Source of the DNA: Nannocystis pusilla
GTDB taxonomy: Bacteria; Myxococcota_A; Polyangia; Nannocystales; Nannocystaceae
Direction of reading: 5' to 3'
DNA: 64,000 nucleotides
Assembly (NCBI RefSeq): GCF_026626665.1
Contig: NZ_JAPNKE010000002.1
Span: 3,163,204 to 3,227,203, forward strand
Of the stretch, positions 55,741-63,774 are shown in pieces; position 1 is the stretch's first letter, and each line of letters begins with the position of its first letter. Under the pieces are notes generated by a model. It was not told the origin of the DNA and made no database searches. It worked only from the letters and a program-made list of their open reading frames with translations. The translations under genes were made by a program, and so were the position numbers.

Positions 55741-57188
55741 GCGAGCGGCGACTCGCAGCGGGTCGGCAGCACCGGCGGCAGCAGCACCGGCACCACGCGC
55801 GGGTCGACCAGCGCCAGGCAGCGCTGCAGCGCGCTGGCGCGGACCCACGCCTCGCCGGCCTGGTCCACGCGCGCGAGCACCAGGTTCGGCCGCGCGATCG
55901 CCACCGCCGCCACCACGGCCAGGGCCGCCGCCGACCTGCGCGCAGAGACATGCTCCGAAGGACCTGTTGCAGGCGCCATGTCCCCCACGACATGCCCCTT
56001 CGGACCTGTCCCCCGGATCAGCGCCGAGCCGGCCAGCCCGAGGGCCAGCGCGGCCCCGCAGGCGCACCAAGGCCCGAGCCCGGCGAGCGTCAGCTCGGCC
56101 GGACGCAGCGCCGCGCTGACCACCAGCGCGCCCGCCAACCCCGCCGCGAAGCCGAGCACCACGCGCGTGAGCGTCGCGGCGCGCGCCAGCCCCGGCTGCC
56201 CGAGCCCGGCCACCACCGCGAGGAGCAGCGCCCCGGCCAACCCCTCGTGCGTCAGCGTGGCCACGCCGACCACCGCGACGCTCCAGCCGACCAGCGCAAT
56301 TCGGGCCGCGCGGCGGTCCGGGTCGACCTCCACGCGCGCCGACAGCCCGGCGTAGACCGCCCCCAGCGTCGCCAGAGCCGCCAGCCACGGCGCCGTCACG
56401 GCCGCGCCCAGCGGCACCAGCGGCGCCCACAGCCGGATCAGCGCGTCGAGCCCGAGCCAGCGGACCGGGCCCGCCAGCAGGCGCGCCGTCCCGCGCGAGC
56501 CCACGGCTGTCCCTTCGACCAGCCCCGCGTGCAGCGGCCACAGCCCGATCGCCAGCGTCCCCGCCAGCGCCAGCGCGGCCGCCAGGGCCGTCCCTGCCCC
56601 CTCGGGCACGCGCACGCTCGCCAGGTCGACCAGCGCCGCGCTCCATGTCCCGCCGCTCGCGCCGCGGTGAGCCACGGTCAGGCCCGCCGCGACCAGCAGC
56701 ACCGCACCTGCCCCGAGGGACAGGAACAGCGCCAGCGCCCGGCCGGCGATCCGTCCCTCGGCCTCGCTCGCCCGCGCCCCCACGAGCCCCAGCACCAGCG
56801 CCGGCGCCAGCGCCCACGCGGCCGCCAGCAGCAGCGCGTCGTCGGCCAGGAGCCCGGCCAGCACCGTCCCCTGCAGCGCCAGCAGCCCGACCAGCCGACC
56901 CCGGCGGCGCGTCTCCTCCTCGAGCAGCGCGAGCAGCCCCGCGATCGCCGTCGCCACCAGCCCGAGCGCCGACAGCGGGCCGAGCGCCAGGCGGAGCGCC
57001 GCCCCGCGGCCGAGCCACGGCACCTCGATCGCCGCCGTACCAGCCGCGCAGGCGATCGCCGCCGCCACCCCGAGCGCCGCCGCCCCCAGGGCGCAGACCC
57101 GTGCCGTCCGCCGCGGCAGCACCAACACCGCCAGAGCGGCCAGCCACGGCAGCGCCGCGACGAGCCGCAGGTCCGCCAGCACGCTCAC
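55686..57188 (-). CDS. nuoM: NADH-quinone oxidoreductase subunit M-like
   Basis: 500 residues with about 13 membrane helices. It resembles NuoM/NuoL antiporter subunits but is diverged: LGPLSALGLVATAIAGLLALLEE matches the start of the first antiporter half. ALAGTLAIGLWPLHAGLVEG keeps the WPLHAGL-like signature (FPLHTWLP in standard proteins). The Lys and Glu residues typical of proton paths are few. Between helices GTGPKGHVVGDMAPATGPSE is encoded by 14-nt repeats (about 55940-56020). The GTG start overlaps the nuoL stop by four bases. Assignment as M rather than L rests on gene order. Confidence 0.66.
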   Translation of the reverse strand: MSVLADLRLVAALPWLAALAVLVLPRRTARVCALGAAALGVAAAIACAAGTAAIEVPWLGRGAALRLALGPLSALGLVATAIAGLLALLEEETRRRGRLVGLLALQGTVLAGLLADDALLLAAAWALAPALVLGLVGARASEAEGRIAGRALALFLSLGAGAVLLVAAGLTVAHRGASGGTWSAALVDLASVRVPEGAGTALAAALALAGTLAIGLWPLHAGLVEGTAVGSRGTARLLAGPVRWLGLDALIRLWAPLVPLGAAVTAPWLAALATLGAVYAGLSARVEVDPDRRAARIALVGWSVAVVGVATLTHEGLAGALLLAVVAGLGQPGLARAATLTRVVLGFAAGLAGALVVSAALRPAELTLAGLGPWCACGAALALGLAGSALIRGTGPKGHVVGDMAPATGPSEHVSARRSAAALAVVAAVAIARPNLVLARVDQAGEAWVRASALQRCLALVDPRVVPVLLPPVLPTRCESPLAGLRAGLATAEERRVRSE

Positions 57189-59635
57189 CGGCGCCCTCCC
57201 GCGGGCCCCGCCCCCGAGGCGCCGACCTGCACCGAACCTGCTCCTCCGGACATGTCCCCAGCGCCAGCCTTCACCGTGTCGGCGGTCTGCGCCGGACCTG
57301 CTCCTCCGGACATGTCCCTAGCGCCAGCCTTCACCGTGTCGGCGGCCTGCGCCGAACCTGTCCCTGCGGGCATGTCCCCAGCGCCAGCCTTCTGCACCGA
57401 ACCTGTCCCTCCGGGCACGTCCCCGGCGCCAGCCTTCACCGCCTCGCCGGCCTGCGCCGGACCTGTCCCTCCGGGCATGTTCCCAGCGCCAGCCTTCACC
57501 GCTTGGCCGGCCTGCGCCGCACCTGCCCCTTCACGCATGTCTCTCGCGCCAGCCTCTTGCGTCCCCGCGGGCACCTCGCCGCCACGCGTCGGCCCGGCGG
57601 CGCTCCTTGAACCTGCCCCTTCGGGCATGTCCCCCGCGCCAGCCCCCGCCGGCACCTCGCCGCCGCGCGCCGACTCTTCCGCGCCTGGCGCATCTGCCCC
57701 TTCGAGCATGTCCCCCGCGCCAGCCGGCACCTCCCCGCGCGGAGCCGGGCCGATGTCCTCGCCCTGACCTTCCAGCGCCGTCCCCGGGCCGCGGACGCTC
57801 GGCTGCGCCGGCGCCTCCGCGCTCCCGCGGCGGGCGCCGGCCATCGCCGCGTCGAGGCCGCCGAGGTCGACCGGATGCGCGCGCGTCGGCCCGAGCACCG
57901 CCACGTCGGGGTTGCAGAACACCGAGCCGAGGATCGCCAGCGCCCCGGCGGTCGCCAGCAGCAGCGGCCCGCGCAGATCGAAGCGACCCGGCGCGACCGT
58001 CACGCGCTCGTCACCTGGCCACAAGGTCAGGCGCCCGACCAGCCGCTCGCCGAGCCGCAGCAGCCGCGGGATCGTCGGTCCGGCCGCCCCCGCGGCGCGC
58101 GAGCGCGGCCGGCTGGCCGGGCGGATCCGCGGCGCCAGCACCAGCCCGATCGCCATCGCCGCCGCCACCAGCCCCGCGCCGACCCGCGGCCCCACGATCC
58201 ATGCGTCGGGCCGGGGCCCCAGCGCGTAGGCCCCCTCGAACATCCGCCCGCTCACGAACAGCGGCCAGATCTGCGGCGCCAGCGGCCAAAGAGCGGCTGC
58301 CACCGCCCCGATCGCCAGCGCCCCCGCGACCCCCAGCAGCAGCGGCGGCGCCTCGGGCCGCGGCCAACCTGGCGCATCGGTCCTGTCCCCGAGGACACGT
58401 CGCACCGCGCTCGCCGAGCCCGCCACGCCCACCAGCGCCAGCGCCGGCGCGACCATGTTGATGCCCGACGACCACGCGCTGAGGTCGTTCCACAGCGCGG
58501 CCACTGCGGGCCCGAGCGCGAGGGCCAGGCCGAGCCCCGCCACCCCGACGATCCCCGCTCGCAGCGGTCGCGGCGCGAACAGCCCGGCGATCGGAGCCGC
58601 CCACGCCAGCCCGCCCGCGAGGAGCAGCTGGGCCGCCGCGATCGGCTCGCCGATGGCGATGGTCGCGGTTGCGATCGCCAGCGTCGCCGCGGTCCCGCAC
58701 GCCAGCGCGCGCGCGCTCGTGCGGGCCCTGGCCGCCTCGATCCCGGCCCACGCCGCCGCCGCCGCCGCCGCCGTGGTCAGCAGCGCCAGCGCCGTCGGGG
58801 CCGTCGCCAGCGCCACCTGCGTCCGCAGCAGCACGACCGCCAGCGCCGGCCCCGCCACGCACGTGGCCACCAGCGCCGGCGCCGGGCCCTCCGACCACGC
58901 GCGCGCCAGCAGCCGCGGCCACGCCAGCGCCCACGCCAGCGCCGCGGCCCCGGCCGCCAGGGTCGCCACCGCCCCCGGCGGCAGCCCGAACAGCGGCCCG
59001 CCGATCCGCCCGCGGACCAGCTCCGAGCGCTCCTGCGCGAACGAGGCCCGCTCGAGCCGCATCAGATCGAAGTCGCCGGCGGCGCCGAGCCAGGCCAGGA
59101 TCGCCAGCGACAGCCCGGCGCCGACCAGGCCGATCAGCCATGTCCGATCGGGCATGTCCGAAGACACATGGTCGCTCGGCCATGCCCTGAGGGCCAGCAC
59201 CACCAGGCCGACGCCGATCGCCAGCTGGGCCAGGGTCCCCCCGCTCGCCACCACCAGCGCGCCGCCGGCGGCCGAGGCCAGGCGCGCGCCCGGGCGGCCG
59301 CCTCCGGCTGTCCCGAAGGCCAGGTTGGCCACGACCCCGAGCACCAGCGCCGCCAGGGCGACCACCGCCAGCGCCAGGCCGAGCCCGTCGAGCTGGACGA
59401 TCCAGTCGATCGTCGTCGTGCGGCCGACGCGGATCCACTCGAGGCGGTGCTCGAGCTGGTTGCGCTGGATCGCCTGCCACAGCACCAGGCAGGCCAGCAC
59501 CGCCGCCACCAGCGCCCCGCGGGCCGCCGCCGCGCTGGCCGAGGCCGCGCCCCAGCGCCGCTCCAGCGGCCCGACCAGGCCGACGAGCGCCAGTCCGACC
59601 GCGGCCGGGAGCAGCGTCGCCGCCAGCGCGCCCAT
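57185..59635 (-). CDS. nuoL: NADH-quinone oxidoreductase subunit L-like with repetitive C-terminal tail
   Basis: 816 residues. The first about 620 are membrane helices in NuoL-like order: VGLVGPLERRWG, VQLDGLGLALAVVALAAL, AAGDFDLMRLE, WSEGPAPALVATCVAGPALA (compare EGPTPVSALIHAATMVTAG of standard NuoL, whose His is missing here), and LFVSGRMFEGAYAL. The last about 185 residues are a repeat of 20-residue units such as AVKAGAGDMPGGTGPAQAGE, hydrophilic, with no counterpart in NuoL. A four-unit 14-nt array with CATG at 59139, 59153, 59167 and 59181 lies in a loop (SDHVSSDMPDRTW). ATG 59635 overlaps the nuoK stop by one base. Confidence 0.68.
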   Translation of the reverse strand: MGALAATLLPAAVGLALVGLVGPLERRWGAASASAAAARGALVAAVLACLVLWQAIQRNQLEHRLEWIRVGRTTTIDWIVQLDGLGLALAVVALAALVLGVVANLAFGTAGGGRPGARLASAAGGALVVASGGTLAQLAIGVGLVVLALRAWPSDHVSSDMPDRTWLIGLVGAGLSLAILAWLGAAGDFDLMRLERASFAQERSELVRGRIGGPLFGLPPGAVATLAAGAAALAWALAWPRLLARAWSEGPAPALVATCVAGPALAVVLLRTQVALATAPTALALLTTAAAAAAAWAGIEAARARTSARALACGTAATLAIATATIAIGEPIAAAQLLLAGGLAWAAPIAGLFAPRPLRAGIVGVAGLGLALALGPAVAALWNDLSAWSSGINMVAPALALVGVAGSASAVRRVLGDRTDAPGWPRPEAPPLLLGVAGALAIGAVAAALWPLAPQIWPLFVSGRMFEGAYALGPRPDAWIVGPRVGAGLVAAAMAIGLVLAPRIRPASRPRSRAAGAAGPTIPRLLRLGERLVGRLTLWPGDERVTVAPGRFDLRGPLLLATAGALAILGSVFCNPDVAVLGPTRAHPVDLGGLDAAMAGARRGSAEAPAQPSVRGPGTALEGQGEDIGPAPRGEVPAGAGDMLEGADAPGAEESARGGEVPAGAGAGDMPEGAGSRSAAGPTRGGEVPAGTQEAGARDMREGAGAAQAGQAVKAGAGNMPGGTGPAQAGEAVKAGAGDVPGGTGSVQKAGAGDMPAGTGSAQAADTVKAGARDMSGGAGPAQTADTVKAGAGDMSGGAGSVQVGASGAGPAGGRR
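57228..57745 (-). repeat. 60-nt repeats inside the nuoL-like 3' end
   Basis: About eight units, the first ones with a 60-nt period (20 codons), one shortened to 45 nt, later ones longer and diverged. Each carries CCTGYCCCTCCGGRCATGTCC (shown in parts: CCTG at 57237, CATG at 57251), again 14 nt apart, followed by CCAGCGCCAGCCTTCACCG. The frame is kept throughout, so the units are translated as DMSGGAG, DMPAGTG, DVPGGTG, NMPGGTG, DMREGAG, DMPEGAG and so on. Confidence 0.9.
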
Positions 59636-59898
59636 CACGAACCTTCCCGGTCCGGCGCGGCCTGCAGCGTCGCCAGCACCACCGCGTAGGCGCCGGCGAG
59701 CGCGAGCAGCAGCGCCGCCAGGCCGTGGATGTCGGCGGCCGCCCACGCGCGCGCGGCCCCGACCAGCACCGTCGCCGCGCCGACCAGCATCACCACCAGC
59801 GCCGTCGTCCGCGCCCACCCGTCGGGGCGCAGCAGCACGCCCGCGAGCCCGAGCAGCCACAAGCCGCTGGCCAGGTAGTAGACGTGGGTGATGGGCAC
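59635..59898 (-). CDS. nuoK: NADH-quinone oxidoreductase subunit K-like
   Basis: 87 residues with three membrane helices, the NuoK layout: VPITHVYYLASGLWLLGLAG, TALVVMLVGAATVLVGA and HGLAALLLALAGAYAVVLA. Conserved NuoK features such as start HYL..S..LF..G..G are visible, but one of the two membrane Glu residues needed in standard NuoK is not apparent (MLVGAATVL instead of MLNAVNL; third helix AGAYAVVLA instead of AAEAAVGLA). So proton movement may differ. GTG 59898. Confidence 0.68.
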   Translation of the reverse strand: MPITHVYYLASGLWLLGLAGVLLRPDGWARTTALVVMLVGAATVLVGAARAWAAADIHGLAALLLALAGAYAVVLATLQAAPDREGS

Positions 59899-59906
59899 GC
59901 GCGGTC

Positions 59907-60410
59907 TTATATCCGATGCCGCGGCGGCCCGGCGCACGCGGCTGCCGCCACAACGATCACGAGGCCGACGCCGAGCAGCCCAGGCGCGCCCGCGAGGGCG
60001 GCCCCCAGCCGCGGCATCTCGCCGAACCCGGAGCCCGGCGCCAGCTCGCGGCCGGTCCACAGGAACTGGCGCGCCCACGTCCCGACCAGCACGAACACCA
60101 GGCCCGCCACCGCGCCCGCCACCGCCGCGATCCGCCCCACCCCGAGCCTCGCCGACGGCGCAGCACCTTCCGCGGGTTCGGCGGGGGCGCCCGCGCGCAC
60201 AGGCCCGCGCGCGACCGCCATCACCAGCCCGGCCGCGCCCACCGCCGCGATCGTGACCAGCGCCAGGCCGGTCGCCTCGTACAGCAGCATCACCCCGGCG
60301 AGCGCCAGCGCCAGCACCATCGGCGCCCACGTCGGCGCGCGCCACACCGCGGCCGCGCCGGCCGCCAGCGCGACCGCGGCGAACGCGGCGAACAGCGCGA
60401 CCGTCATCAT
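59907..60410 (-). CDS. nuoJ: NADH-quinone oxidoreductase subunit J-like
   Basis: 167 residues, five membrane helices: VALFAAFAAVALAAGAAAVW, WAPMVLALALAGVMLLYEAT (NuoJ normally has LEA.FLA.VQ.IVYAGA here), LVTIAAVGAAGLVMAVARG, IAAVAGAVAGLVFVLVG and GAPGLLGVGLVIVVAAAAC. Similarity to NuoJ is weak and rests on size, helix pattern and position before nuoK. ATG 60410 overlaps the mpl stop (ATGATGA). Confidence 0.58.
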   Translation of the reverse strand: MMTVALFAAFAAVALAAGAAAVWRAPTWAPMVLALALAGVMLLYEATGLALVTIAAVGAAGLVMAVARGPVRAGAPAEPAEGAAPSARLGVGRIAAVAGAVAGLVFVLVGTWARQFLWTGRELAPGSGFGEMPRLGAALAGAPGLLGVGLVIVVAAAACAGPPRHRI

Positions 60411-62254
60411 CCCCGCTTGTAGCTCGGATCGATCTTCATGCACACGGCGCGGTCGCCGAGCACGAAGTTGGGGTCCCGGCGGATCTGCGGGTCGATCTCC
60501 TCGACCGAGGCCGGCGTCGCGCCGAGCTTGCCGGCGAAGAAGTCGGTCGCGTCGGTGGTGACGAGGTAGACCTGCTGGACCCCGAGCATGCGCGCGCGCC
60601 GGAGGATCCCGTCGGCCAGCATCCAACCGAGGCCCTCGCCGCGGCGCTCGCGGTCGATCGCCAGGTTGAACAGCAGCGCCTGCGGGCCGACCATGCGCAG
60701 CGACACGCAGCCGACCACCGCGCCCTCGGGCTCGCGGATGATCAGCGTCTCGGTGGTGTCGCCCGGGATCGTCGGCGCCAGCCCGTACGAGGCGCACAGC
60801 GCGTGCACCGACGGCAGGTCCTCCGGGGTCGCGAACATCACCGCGTCGCCGAGCGCCTTGAGGATCTTCTCGCCGAGCCCGCCGAACGAGCCCGACGTGA
60901 GCAGCAGGATGGTGTCGCCCGGCGCGGCCTCGGCGAGCACCGACTGCGCGAGGTCGTCGACGTCGACGTGGGCGGTCGCCTCGATGCCGTGGGCGTTGAT
61001 CGCCTTGGCCAGCGCCTGCGGATCGAGGCGCTGGTCCGGCGGGATCTTCTCGGGCCGGAACAGCGGCCCGACCAGCACGCGCGAGGCGGCCGCGAAGCTC
61101 TCGGCGTAGCCGTCGGAGAACACCGCCCGCCGCGACGACGCCGAGCGCGGCTCGAAGCACACGTACATGCGGCCGTTGGGGAAGCGGCGGCGGATCGCGG
61201 TAGTGGTGAGGCGGACCGCCGTCGGGTGGTGGGCGAAGTCGGTGACGACGCGGATCCCGCTGGCGATGCCGAGCAGCTCCTGGCGCCGCTTGACCCCGAG
61301 GAACCGGCGCACCGCGTCGTGCAGCGCCGGCACCGACGCGCCCTCCTGGCGGGCCACGGCCAGCGCCGCGAGCACGTTGCCGAGGTTGTAGGTGCCGACC
61401 AGCGTGGTCTGAAATTCGCCGAGGCTGACCCCGCGCTCGAACACCTCGAACACCATCATCCCGCGGCCGCGCTTGGCCTCGACGCGGCAGGTGTAGTCGG
61501 CGGAGCGCGGGTCGTCGCCGTCGCCCAGCACGCGGTAGGTCGTGACCTTGCAGCGGGCCGCGCGCGACACCTCCATCGCCCCGGCATCGTCGGCGCAGAC
61601 CACCAGGTCGCCCTCGGGCGGGATGAGCTCGACGAAGCGGACGAACGCCGCCTTGACCGCGTCGAGGTCGGCGAAGATGTCGGCGTGGTCGAACTCGACG
61701 CTCGTGACGATCGCGCGGAACGGGCGGTAGTGGAAGAACTTCGAGCCCTTGTCGAAGAACGCGGTGTCGTACTCGTCGCCCTCGAGCACGATCGAGGGGC
61801 CGCGGCCGAACAGGTAGCCGCGGCCGAGGTTGATCGGCACGCCGCCGACCAGCGCGCTCGGCTGCAGCCCGGCGACCTGCAGCATCCACGTCAGCAGCGA
61901 CGACGTGGTCGTCTTGCCGTGCGTGCCCGCGACCACCAGCGCGCGGCGCTCGGGCAGCACCACCTTCTCGAGCAGCGACGGGAAGCTCTCGAGCGCGAGC
62001 CCGCGCGCCTGGGCGCCGACGACCTCGACGTGTTCGCGGCCGCACACGTTGCCGACGACCACGAAGTCCGGCTCCCAGTCGAGGTTTTCGGGCCGAAACC
62101 CTTCGAAAACGGGGATCTTGGCCGCCTCGAGCTGGGTCGACATCGGCGGGAACAACTGGGTGTCGGAACCGCGGACGTCGTGGCCGGCTTCCTGTAGAAG
62201 CCCTGCGAACGCGCCCATACCGGTGCCGCCGATGCCGATGAGGTGGACCTTCAA
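60407..62254 (-). CDS. mpl: UDP-MurNAc:tripeptide ligase (Mpl) fused to a GNAT acetyltransferase domain
   Basis: 615 residues. Residues 1 to about 460 are Mpl, which re-uses murein tripeptide: HLIGIGGTGMGAFAGLLQEA, P-loop VAGTHGKTTTSSLLTWML, the Mpl signature EGDEYDTAFFDKGSKFFHYR, and VVTDFAHHPTAVRLTT. Mpl normally ends there. Residues about 470-615 form a GNAT domain (TETLIIREPEGAVVGCVSLR, NLAIDRERRGEGLGWMLADG, VYLVTTDATDFFAGKLGA), closest in look to ArsN2-type acetyltransferases. The frame is intact across the join. ATG 62254 is the family start. It overlaps nuoJ. Confidence 0.92.
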   Translation of the reverse strand: MKVHLIGIGGTGMGAFAGLLQEAGHDVRGSDTQLFPPMSTQLEAAKIPVFEGFRPENLDWEPDFVVVGNVCGREHVEVVGAQARGLALESFPSLLEKVVLPERRALVVAGTHGKTTTSSLLTWMLQVAGLQPSALVGGVPINLGRGYLFGRGPSIVLEGDEYDTAFFDKGSKFFHYRPFRAIVTSVEFDHADIFADLDAVKAAFVRFVELIPPEGDLVVCADDAGAMEVSRAARCKVTTYRVLGDGDDPRSADYTCRVEAKRGRGMMVFEVFERGVSLGEFQTTLVGTYNLGNVLAALAVARQEGASVPALHDAVRRFLGVKRRQELLGIASGIRVVTDFAHHPTAVRLTTTAIRRRFPNGRMYVCFEPRSASSRRAVFSDGYAESFAAASRVLVGPLFRPEKIPPDQRLDPQALAKAINAHGIEATAHVDVDDLAQSVLAEAAPGDTILLLTSGSFGGLGEKILKALGDAVMFATPEDLPSVHALCASYGLAPTIPGDTTETLIIREPEGAVVGCVSLRMVGPQALLFNLAIDRERRGEGLGWMLADGILRRARMLGVQQVYLVTTDATDFFAGKLGATPASVEEIDPQIRRDPNFVLGDRAVCMKIDPSYKRG

Positions 62255-62417
62255 AGCGGCGGCAAGGATGGACCGCTCCCGCGCGGACGGTCAAGCCGGC
62301 CCACGGGTGCGACCGGACACACCCGCGGCGTCACCGTCTCTGGCGCGCCCCGCGAATTGATGCACAAGAAGGTGAGGCGTCGGTCGTCGGCGCTGTTGGT
62401 TCGCCGGGATGAGGGCC

Positions 62418-62759
62418 ATGGGAGATCTGACCGTTCGTCACGAGCGCCGTGCCTTCCCGCGCGTGCGTGTCCGCATCGACTCGCTGGTCCACACGCCCGA
62501 AGGCCAGGTGCGCGGGCAAACCCTGGACCTCTCGGCCGGCGGCGCCTTCGTCACCACTGCGCGCACCGTCGCCGTCGGCACCACGGTGCGCCTGACCATG
62601 CACCGCGGCGACGCCAAGAACCCGCTCGTGCTCGACGCCGAGGTCGTGCGCCTCGGCGGCACCCGCGAGGGTCGCTTCCCCGGGCTCGGCCTGCGCTTCG
62701 TCGGCCTCACCGAGCTCGAGGCCACCTTGCTGCAGGCGATGCTCAGCAGCGCCGCCTGA
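62418..62759 (+). CDS. PilZ-domain protein
   Basis: A single-domain PilZ protein of about 113 residues, likely c-di-GMP receptor. Motifs: RRAFPRVRVR (RxxxR) and DLSAGGAFV (D/NxSxxG), with ligand residues present, followed by VRLTMHRGDAKNPLVLDAEV and LGLRFVGLTELEATLLQ. Myxobacterial PilZ proteins of this kind often govern motility or development. ATG 62418 is chosen since GGATGAGGG precedes it; ATG 62409 is the alternative. Next gene starts 17 bases later. Confidence 0.9.
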   Translation: MGDLTVRHERRAFPRVRVRIDSLVHTPEGQVRGQTLDLSAGGAFVTTARTVAVGTTVRLTMHRGDAKNPLVLDAEVVRLGGTREGRFPGLGLRFVGLTELEATLLQAMLSSAA

Positions 62760-62776
62760 GCTATAGATCGCCGCCC

Positions 62777-63314
62777 ATGCTCGACCTCAAGGCCAAGCTC
62801 GCCGCCGCGGGCCTCGTCACCCCGGAGCAACTCGCCGCCGCCGAGCGCAAGAAGGCCGGCAAGCCGGCCGGCAAACCCGCCGCCAAGCCCGCCCCCGCCG
62901 CCCCGGCCAGGCCCAAGTCGGGCCTCGACGTCGCCGCCCTCAAGAAGGCCGGCAAGAGCGAGATCTACGACACCGTCCGCCGCGTCGTCGAGCGCACGCG
63001 CCTCGACCCGGTCGGTGGCCTGCCGAGCGAGCGCGCCGAGGCGTTCCACTTCCCCACCGACAAGGGCTCGCTCGGCCGCCTCACCCTCGAGCCCGAGCTC
63101 ACGCCGAGATCGCCGCGGGCCGGGCCGCCATCGTCGCGTACATGAGCCATCACGGCCTGGCCCACTGCGTCGTCCCGCGCGCCGTCGCCGAGGACCTGGC
63201 CGAGGTCGTGCCGCTGTGGCTCCGCGTCTGCAAGGACCACCCCGCCGCCGGCCAGCTCGCGCCGCCCCCTCCCCCCGCGAGGACCGCGGCGCAAAACCGA
63301 CGCAATCGGGCTAG
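62777..63314 (+). CDS. DUF2058/YaiL-like protein (frame interrupted twice)
   Basis: About 179 residues. It begins LDLKAKLAAAGLVTPEQ, like E. coli YaiL, followed by a Lys/Pro/Ala linker, then YDTVRRVVERTRLDP, FHFPTDKGSLGRLTLEPEL, AGRAAIVAYMSHHGLAHCVV and PRAVAEDLAEVVPLW. The family's role is unknown, with links to nucleoid or RNA binding. One base is lost at about 63101-63105 (ELT to AEIAAGRAA), and probably another in the C-run at 63265-63277, after which PREDRGAKPTQSG ends at 63314. It is co-directional with PilZ. Confidence 0.75.
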
Positions 63315-63378
63315 CCAACCCCATCGGCCTGTGTTACACACCGCCTCCCCGGTCGCCCGGGGCACACGTCAGCAACAC

Positions 63379-63453
63379 GGCGATTATAGCTCAGCTGGTT
63401 AGAGCGCTCGGTTGTGGTCCGAGAGGTCATGGGTTCGAATCCCATTAATCGCC
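63379..63453 (+). tRNA. tRNA-His (anticodon GTG)
   Basis: A complete cloverleaf: acceptor GCGATTA (63380-63386) pairs with TAATCGC (63446-63452), the discriminator is C (63453) and the encoded G at 63379 supplies the G-1 unique to tRNA-His. D-arm AGCTCAGCTGGTTAGAGC, anticodon loop TTGTGGT with GTG at 63414-63416, and T-loop GGTTCGAATCCC. CCA is not encoded. Confidence 0.97.
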
Positions 63454-63774
63454 CTTCAAAGAGCAAGTTCAGCGCCCCGCAGCCTCCGGCTCGTGGGGCG
63501 CCCGAGCTTCGGGCCTCGAGTTCGTCCGCGCCGGGGCGGAGCTCCCTGCGACGCCCGGCGCGCCGACCACCGCGCTGCCGCCTCCGAACGTGGCGCGGTC
63601 CGTCCGCCACTCCCGCCGAGCCCGGCGCCCCCGGCCGGGGCCGGCGTGCGTGCTCGCTCGCCCCCGAGGATCGTCGCGGCGGTCCGTGCGAGCCGTCCGG
63701 CGTGCTACCCTGCACGGGTTCCACGCACGGCAATTCGCCGCGCGTCTCGCCCTCATGACGCCGCACAGAGTCGC
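63454..63774. other. Gene-free stretch
   Basis: About 320 bases after tRNA-His. No gene, array or clear terminator is supported. A short frame MTPHRVA stops at 63778 immediately before the next start. Confidence 0.4.

Noticed and set aside
57228..57745. CRISPR-like regular repeats at 60-nt period
   Set aside because: The units are in frame within a nuoL-like gene and translate to a regular 20-residue repeat.
59636..59953. N-terminal extension of the nuoL-like gene to 59953
   Set aside because: The extra codons overlap nuoK in another frame and are Arg/Gly-rich, while ATG 59635 gives a membrane helix start and one-base overlap.
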